15,579 bases of DNA from Trichomonas tenax (GCA_023091735.1 JALKBU010001166.1:1-15579), one strand, 5' to 3'; shown: positions 1 to 8,310, counted from the first letter of the stretch. Program-made: numbers and translations. Notes: a model not told the origin generated them from the sequence alone.

Positions 1-250
1 CCCCCTCTTCCTCCCTCTTTTCTTTTATATTTGTTTTTCTTTTTGTTTGATTGTTTTTTGTTTTTTTTGTTTTTTTTTTTTTGTTTTTTTTTTTTTTTTT
101 GTTTTTTGTTGTTTTTTTTTTTGTTTTTTGTTTTTTCTTGTGTTTTTTTTTTTTTGTGTGATTTTGGTGGTTGAAAATTTTGGGTGGTTTTTTTTTTTTT
201 TTTTTATTTTTTTTTGTTTTTTTGTTTTTTTTTTTTTTTTTTTTTTTTTT
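1..250. repeat. T-rich low-complexity tract
   Basis: After a C/T-only opening of about 25 bases, the plus strand is almost entirely T, with isolated G and rare A or C, up to position 250. Reading frames across it give only phenylalanine-rich strings broken by V, C and L, which is what poly-T with scattered G must give, so it is not coding. It could be a true homopolymer-like satellite or a region of poor base calling; it lies at the very edge of the window. Confidence 0.85.
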
Positions 251-883
251 GATGATGATGATTTTTATTGCATTTTCTGTTATATCGAGTGCTCATTACT
301 GCGAGGCTTTCAATTGTTTTTTATATCAAAAAAGAATATTAGGCGGCGATCTTTGGTATATAGATATATCTCCTTAAACTGCGTTTAAAAAACTTATTAT
401 TTTGTTATAATTCAGAAAGAAATCTGGTTTATGCAAATATATCCATCAATTTATGATTATTTCGCTGTCATCCTTTAATTATATGTATATCTACTCTATT
501 TGCGATTGTGTATATTGAAAAATTGTTAAATATTGAGTTTTTCAATAAACAGAAATGATTATTAAAACAAAAAGTCTGAAGTAGAGGTCGGTTGTTTTAT
601 AGCATTGATCGAATTCGAGTTTGTTTTGTTCCTAATTGTGATTCCCTTGTATTATGAACATTGATCAAGTTAATCGATTCATACATGATTTATAAATAAT
701 ATTCAGAGAAACAACAATGCCAACTAACATATATGAATGAAAATGGATATAAAGATAAAAATTATCATGCTCAAAATTGAAAATTATGATTCGATCTTTT
801 TCTCAAGTGAATTAAATTCATATATTATCTTTTTGGAACTAATATTTATCGTCTGTGAAAACATGAGAATGGGAAAACTTGAT
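251..883. other. Intergenic spacer, no supported gene
   Basis: AT-rich spacer between the T-rich tract and the end of the minus-strand gene at 884. One short plus-strand frame (252-377, 41 codons) opens with three ATG codons and a hydrophobic stretch (MMMIFIAFSVISSAHY), then runs to LGGDLWYIDISP before a TAA. It is too short and its composition too ordinary to call as a gene. I see no tRNA, no repeat and no recognisable promoter here. Confidence 0.6.
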
Positions 884-2248
884 CTATTCATTGAAGTTCT
901 GATTTAGGAAATTGAAAAAGAGTTCTCTAAACATTGAATCTCCTTCTTCATCATTTTCGTCACCAATCATTTCTTCATAAATTGGAGAGAATAAATATAT
1001 ATAATTTGGTGTAATATATACCAAGAATCGAAGGTATAATTCATAGAGAGGCATTTTTGAACCCTCAACGGAATGAAGATCAATTAACATTAAAGCAAAA
1101 TCATCATTCATAAAACTCTGGATTTGAGAATTGCTCAATATTTTGAAGCAACAAATAATAAACTCCTTGATGATATATTTCGAATTGAAATCAAGCCTTT
1201 CATAGTAACTTGGTAGTTCTGTTAAAATCGGTAAAATAAGAACAGCAGCATTTGGTATTTCTCGATATCGAAAGAGATTAGTGATGAACTTTAATACAAA
1301 CTCTGGACTCTGTTTGGAGTTCCAAAGTTCGATTGATTGTTGTATAAAGGGTGAAAAATCTATGTCAAACAGCTTAGGCAACTTGCACACGAGTCTGAAT
1401 GAAAATGGAGCAGAATTCAACAAAATATCGAAGATTGCTGAACTTTGTAATTCATTTCTAAGTTCTTCCGAATGCTGCATCTTAAGGAATACTTCTATAG
1501 TCTCATGCAAGTTTAATAGATCTATAATGTTGCTATTTGCCATTAATTCATTGATAAAATGAATGACTTGAAACAGATATTCGATTGGTGGATTATTGGA
1601 TAATAATTGATTTATAAATATCATTGAGATTAATTCTAATTGTTCTTGTTCTTCATTTATTGATTCTTCCCCTGCGATGCTTGCGATGTACTTTCTGTCT
1701 TGTATTAAAGGATATATTGAAAATAAATCAAAATTTCTTGTGATTTGGATGGTTTCTGGATATTTTTCATTCATTTCGATAAGGAACTCTAAAAGTGGCC
1801 CAAAGAAGTGAAATCTCTGATGATCTTTAAATGATGTTTCTGCTAAATTGAAAAATATTGAATGAAATAAAAAATCTAAACCATTTCTCGTTGCAATGAA
1901 GTTTCTAAGCATATAAATGAAGTTTCGAAGTGATACATTGCATCCAAACCAAGAGTAACTTAAAAATTGATTAAATTGATTAAGAAACGCTTCACCAATT
2001 AAACTTAATTCAGGAAATTCCTTAGAAAAGCATTTCTGAAGAATATGGTTGAATCTTAAGATCGCCTGATCCAAAATAAATTCAGTATCTTTTAAAGCAA
2101 TTAATTGTGTTCCAAATGCTGCAAAAAGATATGTATTGTCTCCCTTGCTTTTACCTACTTCATTTTCTAAAGGATTTTCTGCTTTTTCTTTTCCTTCGTC
2201 TTTATAATTCATTTCTTCCTTTTTAGCATTTGTCACCTTTTTTATCAT
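884..2248 (-). CDS. Hypothetical helical-repeat-like protein, 454 aa
   Basis: An uninterrupted 454-codon frame, by far the longest in the first 5 kb, so very likely a real gene. The product has a charged, Lys/Glu-rich and probably disordered N-terminus (residues 1-37), then a body from about residue 38 to 420 made of successive amphipathic, Leu/Ile/Phe-rich helices separated by short polar loops. That pattern is typical of ARM/HEAT-type alpha-solenoids. An acidic stretch (DENDEEGD) lies near residues 428-435, just before the C-terminus. No signal peptide, membrane segment or catalytic motif is visible. The solenoid reading rests on helix pattern only; such proteins usually act as scaffolds or phosphatase/transport adaptors, but I do not recognise this one. 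The first ATG is used; Met13 is an alternative start. No clear initiator element precedes it. Codon use is AT-rich, like the bulk DNA, which suggests modest expression. Confidence 0.75.
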   Translation of the reverse strand: MIKKVTNAKKEEMNYKDEGKEKAENPLENEVGKSKGDNTYLFAAFGTQLIALKDTEFILDQAILRFNHILQKCFSKEFPELSLIGEAFLNQFNQFLSYSWFGCNVSLRNFIYMLRNFIATRNGLDFLFHSIFFNLAETSFKDHQRFHFFGPLLEFLIEMNEKYPETIQITRNFDLFSIYPLIQDRKYIASIAGEESINEEQEQLELISMIFINQLLSNNPPIEYLFQVIHFINELMANSNIIDLLNLHETIEVFLKMQHSEELRNELQSSAIFDILLNSAPFSFRLVCKLPKLFDIDFSPFIQQSIELWNSKQSPEFVLKFITNLFRYREIPNAAVLILPILTELPSYYERLDFNSKYIIKEFIICCFKILSNSQIQSFMNDDFALMLIDLHSVEGSKMPLYELYLRFLVYITPNYIYLFSPIYEEMIGDENDEEGDSMFRELFFNFLNQNFNE

Positions 2249-3213
2249 TTACATGGCAAATTGTCAAAATAATGTTTTAAAAAGAAAACTGAAATTTAGA
2301 CTTTTAATTGACTAATATATCAAAGAATTCATGTTTGTCTGCCAATTACCAAAAGGAACTCAAAATTAACAATGATATATTGAAACATTTTCGAATATGA
2401 TTGTTCGACTTCATGAGATTGAGTATCATACAATATTTCTTATTGCCATATTATGGATAGGTATATTTTTGATGAAATAGTAGTTTAGGTGATACTCGTT
2501 AAATCTCGTTGTTATTTTAGTTTTATAACCTTTTGTTAAAGTTGCATATATATATTACTATCATATTATTTATGTTTGTTCTTATTTTTAGATCCTAATC
2601 ATGAGTATTCAGGTTTTGTGAAAATTTTTTATTGAAAATTAATGGTATATTTGCGAATTAATGGTTTTATTATATCTAAAATCAGTAATGTAAAAATATT
2701 ATTTCGTCCAACAAAGCGATCATCGATCGAAAAATAAAATTGTGAATCAAAAACATATCAAAAATTGATATCAGAGTTTGTTCACATGTCAAGAATGCAT
2801 ACTTTTATTGGTAAATTATTAAGAACAAGGAGATGATCTTTGTATTAGAGTTCGTGATTAAATCAATCGATGAATTGGAAACATACATTATTTATAGATA
2901 ACATTCTTGGAAGCAGCATTAGAGTCCACCTTAAATTCTTGAGTTTAGTGCTCATTTCTCCGTTCCTCTCCTTCTATAAAATCCATTTTCAACAAGATAG
3001 CTAAAATTCATTACTTCATATATGATAATCACCATTTCAAAAATAAACACATTCTCACCTATGATTTAATAACTTTTTCAGAGACTTTTTACATTTACCC
3101 AAGCATCATAAAAGTGACAGTTTGCGTCAAAGTGGTACCGACTGGGGCGGAATTAATGAGGAAAAATAAATTTATTATAAGTTATGAAAAAAAAAATTAA
3201 GTCGTTGTTGAAG
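2249..3213. other. AT-rich spacer with a GC-richer coding-like island at its end
   Basis: No gene is supported. At 3006-3024 a TCATTACTTCAT string sits just upstream of an ATG (3022) and resembles a trichomonad initiator element, but the frame it opens is only 14 codons. From about 3090 to 3160 the DNA becomes GC-richer and gives protein-like text on both strands. The minus frame at 3078-3152 reads through RYHFDANCHFYDAWVNVKS. The plus frame ending at 3200 contains KVTVCVKVV and KNKFIISYE, reminiscent of the first strands of a C2 domain. Both cannot be original coding sequence; neither is long enough to call. Confidence 0.5.
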
Positions 3214-3432
3214 CTAACCACCCGCATCTTTAATAATTTGTTGAGTTGTTGATCCATCACTTGAACCACTCCAATCATCGACAACACCAGAACCAGCATT
3301 AACCCCAGTTTCGATAGCTGTTCCGAGTCCTGGTTTAAATGAATTTAAAATGGTTGAGATAGTGGGTTATAACGGTTTAACAACTGGTTTTATCATTTTG
3401 TCATTCACCCAAGTGGCGGTGTTTTTAATGTC
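3214..3432 (-). pseudogene. Fragment of an unidentified protein with an internal stop
   Basis: A 73-codon minus-strand segment with protein-like, GC-richer text that is broken once by TAA at 3367-3369 and ends at TAG 3214-3216. Before the stop it reads TATWVNDKMIKPVVKPL. After it the segment reads through PGLGTAIETGVNAGSG, then VVDDWSGSS, and ends in IIKDAGG. A Gly/Ser/Thr-rich tail of this sort fits a C-terminus. The upstream frame closes at a TGA (3433-3435), so no start is visible. The style resembles ORFs of unknown function carried in multicopy Maverick/Polinton elements of trichomonads, but that is an impression from memory and no diagnostic Maverick gene (integrase, polymerase B, ATPase, protease) is seen. 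It lies 29 bp from the C2-like fragment on the opposite strand. Confidence 0.4.
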
Positions 3433-3461
3433 TCATCCTATTCTCTTTCCTAATCTTTTTA

Positions 3462-3755
3462 GCTTATTCCAAAAGCACCAAGAAGACATTCGGAAAGAAG
3501 TTCATCGGCAGAGTTGATGTTCCAACATACATGCCCCCAATGGACAAGGTCACAATCAACTATCTTCCATTGCTTAACGAGACATTCAACAACACTCCCG
3601 CTGTCTTGAGAATCACTCTTCACTTGGCAACACACCAGCGTGCTTACAAGGGCAAGCTCGTCCAATCTGTTCTTAAGCAGGCTGATGTTTCTGACATCAA
3701 CTTCAAGCTTGACTTGTCTGATGAATCTGATCAAGTCAACTCCCCTTTATTGTAA
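3462..3755 (+). pseudogene. C-terminal half of a C2-like protein, 5' part missing
   Basis: This is a 97-codon plus-strand segment ending at TAA, with sharply biased, GC-richer codons (AAG for Lys, ATC for Ile, TTC for Phe, GAC and AAC), unlike the DNA around it. That bias is typical of well-expressed trichomonad genes. The text FGKKFIGRVDVPTYMPP matches the late part of a C2 domain, where a G-x-x-x-IG-x-V strand is followed by a loop, then YLPL and a closing strand (LRITLHLA). The first half of the domain, with the Ca2+-binding loops, is absent: upstream of 3462 the frame turns into AT-rich nonsense and hits TAA at 3426. A 74-residue frame from the ATG at 3531 exists but would start mid-domain. 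The opposite-strand frame over this DNA is a shadow. C2 identity is by eye. Confidence 0.6.
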
Positions 3756-3812
3756 TTTTGTATCTATTTGTTTTCCATGCGTTTAAATACTACTTTTCAA
3801 ATTCATTCCTTT

Positions 3813-4005
3813 TTAAGCCTCGGCTACTTTAGAATAATCTGTTGGCCCATCTTCTAATAACGTATGGGTGAACATTAAAGGAATGAAACAAGTGCATGCC
3901 CCAATAAGAACCGTGTATCACGCTCAAACAGTGCAAAATTTTAGACAAATCATTAGATTTTTCTTCATGATCGTTTTAACCTATGTTCTTCAAACAATGC
4001 CATAG
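3813..4005. pseudogene. Coding-like fragment, strand ambiguous
   Basis: Another GC-richer scrap with plausible protein text in both directions. The minus frame 3813-3917 has 34 codons ending at TAA; it contains a hydrophobic run (LIGACTCFIPLMF) and ends with LLEDGPTDYSKVAEA, which reads like the tail of a membrane protein. The plus frame 3838-4005 has 55 codons ending at TAG; it contains GMKQVHAPIRTVYHAQTV, then a hydrophobic end (RFFFMIVLTYVL). Neither has a start or a neighbouring partner. The minus reading looks slightly more natural to me because of its codon choice and clean end, but this cannot be settled by eye. Confidence 0.3.
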
Positions 4006-4093
4006 TTGGCCTTTGGAAGATAATAGTATGCGTATTCAAATATTTGCTATAATATGATATTATAAATATTTTAATAAAATATAGCTTAAAACT

Positions 4094-4127
4094 CTGGCGA
4101 AATGCTAAAATTTGTATCTTTCGCCAG
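4094..4127. repeat. 9-bp perfect inverted repeat (hairpin)
   Basis: CTGGCGAAA at 4094-4102 is repeated as its exact reverse complement TTTCGCCAG at 4119-4127, with a 16-nt loop. The GC content of the arms stands out against AT-rich surroundings. It overlaps the start codon of the small frame 4102-4227, so in a transcript it would place that ATG at the base of a stem-loop. Confidence 0.7.
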
Positions 4128-4227
4128 TGCAGCCTTCATCTCCTCTTCCAAAGCCCAAAATGCAAAAATTAGAATAACTTTACCTGAGGAGTGTAAAAGT
4201 TTTATACCCAGTTTCACAATACTTTAG
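4102..4227 (+). CDS. Small secreted-like ORF or gene fragment, 41 aa
   Basis: A 41-codon frame from ATG to TAG. Its N-terminus, MLKFVSFASAAFISSSKA, has the make-up of a signal peptide (one Lys, a hydrophobic core, small residues before a possible cleavage after SSSKA), followed by QNAKIRITLPEECKSF. Codon use is less AT-biased than the flanks. A second frame, offset by two, opens at 4197 and runs to 4313 with more protein-like text (LATGLKQGVSGILIKVWLFE). The two together may be the start of one secreted protein broken by a frameshift near 4200-4228. I do not recognise the family. A chance ORF remains possible. Confidence 0.3.
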   Translation: MLKFVSFASAAFISSSKAQNAKIRITLPEECKSFIPSFTIL

Positions 4228-4398
4228 CCACAGGTCTAAAGCAGGGGGTGTCAGGAATTTTGATTAAAGTTTGGTTGTTCGAAACATCGCTGGTGCGTTT
4301 TTTCCTTTTTTGAGTCACCTTTCTGTCAACAAGATTTTTAGTGTCACCATTGAATAAAAATTGTGAATGTTGAATTATGTTGTAGTGGTGCTTTGACT

Positions 4399-4431
4399 GT
4401 GTTGAGACTGTGTTTGGACTGTGCTTAACAC
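4399..4431 (+). repeat. Three outlying units of the 11-bp minisatellite
   Basis: GTGTTGAGACT, GTGTTTGGACT and GTGCTTAACAC follow one another without gaps. They match the unit of the main array that begins 236 bp downstream. This is either an older, eroded part of the same array or a second seeding. Confidence 0.6.
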
Positions 4432-4510
4432 ATTTCGAACGTTTGTTTGTTTATGTGTTTATACATGTTGTCAAACGTCTGTTATCAATTAAAATATAAA
4501 CTCTTTTATG

Positions 4511-4528
4511 ACCCAGGACACCCAGGAC
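4511..4528 (+). repeat. Tandem duplication of a 9-bp word
   Basis: ACCCAGGAC occurs twice in tandem. The related word CCCAGGACA recurs at 4597-4605, directly before the direct repeat that flanks the minisatellite. Confidence 0.5.
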
Positions 4529-4666
4529 AATGAAAAGAATATGAGAAAAACTGTTTAAAAAATCAGCTGAAGTGAATTTTAGACCCGGTCCACTGTCCCA
4601 GGACAAACCAAAGTGAAAGATGAAAACAACAAACGTTCATAAGACTTCAAAACAAGGGCTAAACCT

Positions 4667-4875
4667 GTGTTCAGCATGTGTCGCGACTTGTGTTGAGACT
4701 TGTGTTCAGCATGTGTTTAGCACGTGTTTAGCACGTGTTTAGCATGTGTTCAGCCTGTGTTGAGACTTGTGTTTAGCATGTGTTGAGACTTGTGTTGAGA
4801 GCTGTGTTTAGCACGTGTTCAGCCTGTGTTCAACCTGTGTTGAGACTGTGTTTAGCCTGTGTTGAGACTTGTGTT
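4667..4875 (+). repeat. Minisatellite, 11/12-bp GTGTT-led unit, about 18 copies
   Basis: Eighteen full units plus a final GTGTT stand head to tail. Units are 11 bp (GTGTTTAGCAC, GTGTTTAGCAT, GTGTTCAGCCT, GTGTTCAGCAT) or 12 bp (GTGTTGAGACTT, GTGTTGAGAGCT, GTGTCGCGACTT). The first five bases are nearly invariant and the rest falls into two classes, AGC-type and GAGACT-type, which alternate irregularly, so higher-order shuffling has occurred. Mixed 11/12-bp lengths shift the reading frame, so it does not encode a protein repeat. A 13-bp direct repeat, AAACCAAAGTGAA, brackets the array (4605-4617 and 4876-4888). Confidence 0.85.
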
Positions 4876-4888
4876 AAACCAAAGTGAA

Positions 4889-5293
4889 GAACGACTATGT
4901 TCATGAAGAAGAGAGGCGCGAAATTAGTCAAATCATCTGAAATCTAAATAATACTAAATTGTGAATACTATAAATACATCTCATTACTTAACCGCAATTT
5001 ATTTATTACTGTTTTATTTAACTTACACATTACAATAAAAAATTATACATATAAAAACAAAAAAAAAAACATTTTTAAACTAACCAAATTTTAATATGAA
5101 TATCCTGCCAATATGCAAATATATTCATGCTGTGATTTATGTTCAAACAAGAAAATTCAATAGTATTTAAAATATTTTGATATAATGAAAAGAGATTGAT
5201 ATATACAAATATTCTCTACGCATTTACTAGTATAACATAATATATATTGAAATAGATCATTTCAAAATAATTAAAAAAATTGAATTCTTAATA
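4889..5293. other. AT-rich spacer, no gene seen
   Basis: Runs from the minisatellite to the 3' end of the minus-strand gene at 5294. It is A/T-rich throughout, with oligo-A runs near 5058-5070. No ORF, RNA gene or repeat of note is visible. Confidence 0.6.
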
Positions 5294-6463
5294 TTAAAGT
5301 TCGTTCCAGATGAGATTAACTTGTCTGTACCTTCTCGCTCTGATACAATTCACTGCGAAAACTGTTGTAAAGATATAAAATATAACGCAAAACGCAGGAA
5401 AAACTTTCTTAAATTTCGCAGAGTGAATGAAAGTATCGAAACCAAGAAGAATGCAGAAAACATCAACAGAGACAGCAAACCGTCCAATATCTTGACTTAC
5501 GTTCATTGTCTGATAAACGAATGATGCAATGCAGAAAATCATCAAAGAAACTGAATATCTCATCAAGAAAGATATTCCAATTAAAAACGCCGTCAAAATT
5601 AACCAATTCACGTGGAACTCTTCAAGCAATGATACATCACCTATCGAAATCACTAAAGAAAAGAAAGGAATGAACTTAACTTTCGGATTATAAATGAAAT
5701 AATACTGAAACATTGAAAAAAGAGATCCTCCTCTTATCATGAAAAATAATCCGTGAATAATGTGTGAAATAAGGACAGGACTCAACATTTTGAACGCATT
5801 GCCGTAGTGCCCGATCCTAAAGAAGAGGATAAAGAAAGAAATACACAAAACATAGCTTTGCTTATCGAAAAATGCGGCAACTAGCATTGACCTAAACATT
5901 ATCTTTGTATCGTGTAACTTATAGCCCAGAAATGACAAAAACACGCAAGAAAGATAAATAGCATCAGTAGATAATGTAGAATGAACAATTAAGTATGATG
6001 AAGGGATAAATGAGAGCAAACAAGCTGACAAAACTGGATTTTGTACGATCTGCCACGAGGATATGAATCTTTCAAGTAGTATTGCGCATATAGTATTTGT
6101 TACTAAAATATAAATCATTGCTGCGGGTGTCCAAAAACCAATGAAAAAGATTTTTAGCATCCTAAGTATTAAAGGAGAACCAATAGGAATGGTGTAAACT
6201 AATTGTGGAAATGCGTTGTCTGTTTTATTGGCGAATTCTTCCGAAGGGAGACTATAAAAATGCTTTGAAATGTGCATTACTAGTGGACCATCGCCGTAAA
6301 ACATTATTCCTTCAGAAGATTTGAAAATGAATAAAAATATCCACGTTAAAACTGTCGTGGACACCATAGAAAGGATTATATATTTGTCCGTTGGTTTCCA
6401 CGACAGAATTTGTCGAATTGCTGATTGCTTCTCGTTCAGATTTTCGAATTCTGGAGAACTCAT
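5294..6463 (-). CDS. Polytopic membrane protein, GT-C glycosyltransferase-like, 389 aa
   Basis: An intact 389-codon frame starting at ATG 6463 (MSSPEFENLN). About nine to eleven hydrophobic segments are visible, at roughly residues 28-48, 100-130, 145-160, 165-182, 190-215, 226-244, 264-280, 286-302, 304-320, 328-343 and 354-374. The first loop after the first segment carries MFYGDGP (residues 54-60); an acidic residue in the first luminal loop is the hallmark position of GT-C enzymes. Other landmarks are STLSTDAIYL at 162-171, QDIGRF at 324-329, and a short basic tail (RARRYRQ). The layout fits PIG-V-like dolichol-phosphate-sugar mannosyltransferases of the ER, and I have an impression of a trichomonad-expanded family of this shape, but no exact family is claimed. 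Another transporter-like membrane protein is the alternative. It lies 266 bp downstream of the pseudogene 6730-8310 on the same strand; the spacer argues for separate transcription. Confidence 0.7.
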   Translation of the reverse strand: MSSPEFENLNEKQSAIRQILSWKPTDKYIILSMVSTTVLTWIFLFIFKSSEGIMFYGDGPLVMHISKHFYSLPSEEFANKTDNAFPQLVYTIPIGSPLILRMLKIFFIGFWTPAAMIYILVTNTICAILLERFISSWQIVQNPVLSACLLSFIPSSYLIVHSTLSTDAIYLSCVFLSFLGYKLHDTKIMFRSMLVAAFFDKQSYVLCISFFILFFRIGHYGNAFKMLSPVLISHIIHGLFFMIRGGSLFSMFQYYFIYNPKVKFIPFFSLVISIGDVSLLEEFHVNWLILTAFLIGISFLMRYSVSLMIFCIASFVYQTMNVSQDIGRFAVSVDVFCILLGFDTFIHSAKFKKVFPAFCVIFYIFTTVFAVNCIRARRYRQVNLIWNEL

Positions 6464-6729
6464 AATTTTTGAATAAGGTTATTTATATAATTTTTCACGG
6501 ATCTCTTCATTAGAGATTTTAGCACTTTTATCAAAAAATCCAAAAGAATAATTATAAAAACTACATTATACATTTCATACATTATCTGATTATAACCGTT
6601 TTATCAATTGTTTATGATTGCAATATGTTATTATGATAATTCTAAATAGAAATTAACGATTTCGATTTTGATGTATCTATAGGAATAATTTCAATCGAAT
6701 AACTGTATCAAAATAACAATATACATGAA

Positions 6730-8310
6730 CTATATCTTCTTTTTCTTCAACAAAATCATCTTTCGGCATTTTTTTGGAAAATATTTCTTAATTGGAGAGT
6801 GAATTTTTCCTTTCTGAAAGGCGAATCCCCCAATCAGGGCGAGAATATTCAACAAACCTTGGTGTTGACTTTTATAAATTCCTGGTGAGAATAAATGCTT
6901 TTGTGCATGATCAAACATAATTAAATCAGGTAAAACGTCGCTATTTCCACAGAATATATATTCACCTGATGATTGCCTGATTCCAATATTCTTCAATTTA
7001 AACTCGGGAAATGTTAAAGGATACTTCAAAAATATCTTTTTTCATTATTTGTATTTCATTTTCTGATATTTCTATTACTTTGATATTCGGAATCATTATA
7101 TCTGAGACATTAAACGTTTGATAAAATGAAGAATTTGAGCTGTTTCTTGCATAAACATAAATATTCTATAGGAAGTGAAGGATTTGATTTTGTGATATGG
7201 AAAAATACTCCATTTGTTGTGTTGCTGATGAAACAACTCTTAGATTGTCACTTACTATTGTAACCCATGATAAATATGTTACTTTTTTCTTCTTGAATGA
7301 TTGGAACCATTTTCTCATCGACATTATTCTTTTTTGAGTTTTTCTATCGAATGTTATTGGAATTGATTGTTTTAGTGGTTGATCGAAGCATGATGGAAAT
7401 ATTTTGTTTGTTGATGCCAAAATACTTGAAAAAGTTGTTGTTTTGTATTCGCCTTTGATTAGTTTCTTTCTATTCATGAAATTTTCGATGTTTGTCATTA
7501 TAATCGGCATCACATCAGTAATGAAAACATATTCATCAGTTAAATTATCAATTTCAATGTTTAACTTTTGCTTTTGAAACTCGCAAAACTGTACAATGGA
7601 ATTTGGAGCGAAAGAAGTGATTGGAGAAGGAATGCCAAAACCAAAAACTTTTGGAATTTTTATAATTTTGAAGTTTTCTCGTTGCTGGATTTTCATTTTT
7701 CACAAGTGATAACAAGAACAGGAGACTTTATATTCATGAATCCATTAATGATGTCGCTGTCTGGATTGATTACTATGTTTAAAGATACGTTTAATAACTG
7801 ATGAAACATTAAAAATACGTCTGAATGTTTTAAAATTTTCGCCTCTGATACTTTGTAATTCATCTTTCGAAGCTCTTCAACGATATCTAAGCCAATCATT
7901 GTTCGTGAGTTATGAACAAATATTCGTGAGTCATTGATCTCAGATGGAGAAATTCCGAATTGACAACTTAAATATTTCAAGTTTTAATGATGAATTTTGC
8001 AATTACTATCATTAAGTTTTTCGGCATTTTCAGTTAGATCGTAATAATCAAAACATGATTCATCTATGTTTTCATAGAAATTAAGATGATCATTTGAAGA
8101 TTTGTGCTGAAAAAATATAATTGCGATGAAAAAAGCAAAATATGTTAATGAAATGGTAATATATGTCAATAGCTTCAGCTCCAAAGGAAAAACTTTCGAT
8201 TTTGGGGGCTTGAAAACATTGACATCAAAGTTTTTAAAAAGAAACAAAATTAATGTGTCAAAAGTCAGAAACATTTTTGACACTTGTCAAAAAAATCCAA
8301 AAGCCGACAT
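6730..8310 (-). pseudogene. Decayed membrane-anchored SDR/epimerase-like plus glycosyltransferase-like gene
   Basis: Four adjacent minus-strand frames join into one former gene. The likely start is ATG 8310 (MSAFGFF), followed by TGA at 8287-8289. The same frame continues with a basic segment and one membrane span (LLTYITISLTYFAFFIAIIF), as in type II Golgi/ER proteins, to TAA 7984-7986. It then resumes in frame with SRIFVHNSRTMIGLDIVEEL, the shape of a Rossmann NAD-binding start of nucleotide-sugar epimerases with its glycine motif eroded. A frameshift near 7690-7700 leads to KIPKVFGFGIPSP and DEYVFITDVM, resembling the R-x-P-x-V-Y-G and V-D-D-V motifs of that family. The frame runs on through KVTYLSWVTIVSDN, past TAG 7166-7168, to about 7036, where a second frameshift near A/T runs leads to LKNIGIRQSSGEYIFCGNSD. 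That string is close to the N-x-G-x-R-x-x-x-G-E-x-x-x-x-x-x-D core of GT2-like glycosyltransferases. Three stops and two frameshifts rule out a product. Domain names are by eye; the glycosyltransferase motif is the firmest. Confidence 0.65.

Noticed and set aside
47..388. 113-codon Phe-rich frame over the T-rich tract
   Set aside because: It is what poly-T with scattered G must encode; no natural protein composition.
3459..3734. 91-codon minus-strand frame opposite the C2-like fragment
   Set aside because: Shadow of the codon-biased plus-strand sequence, where the biased third positions and the domain match lie.
4667..4875. Protein repeat encoded by the minisatellite
   Set aside because: Units of 11 and 12 bp are mixed, so no frame stays in register and stops appear.
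5321..5524. 67-codon plus-strand frame inside the GT-C-like gene
   Set aside because: Antisense shadow of the intact 389-codon gene.
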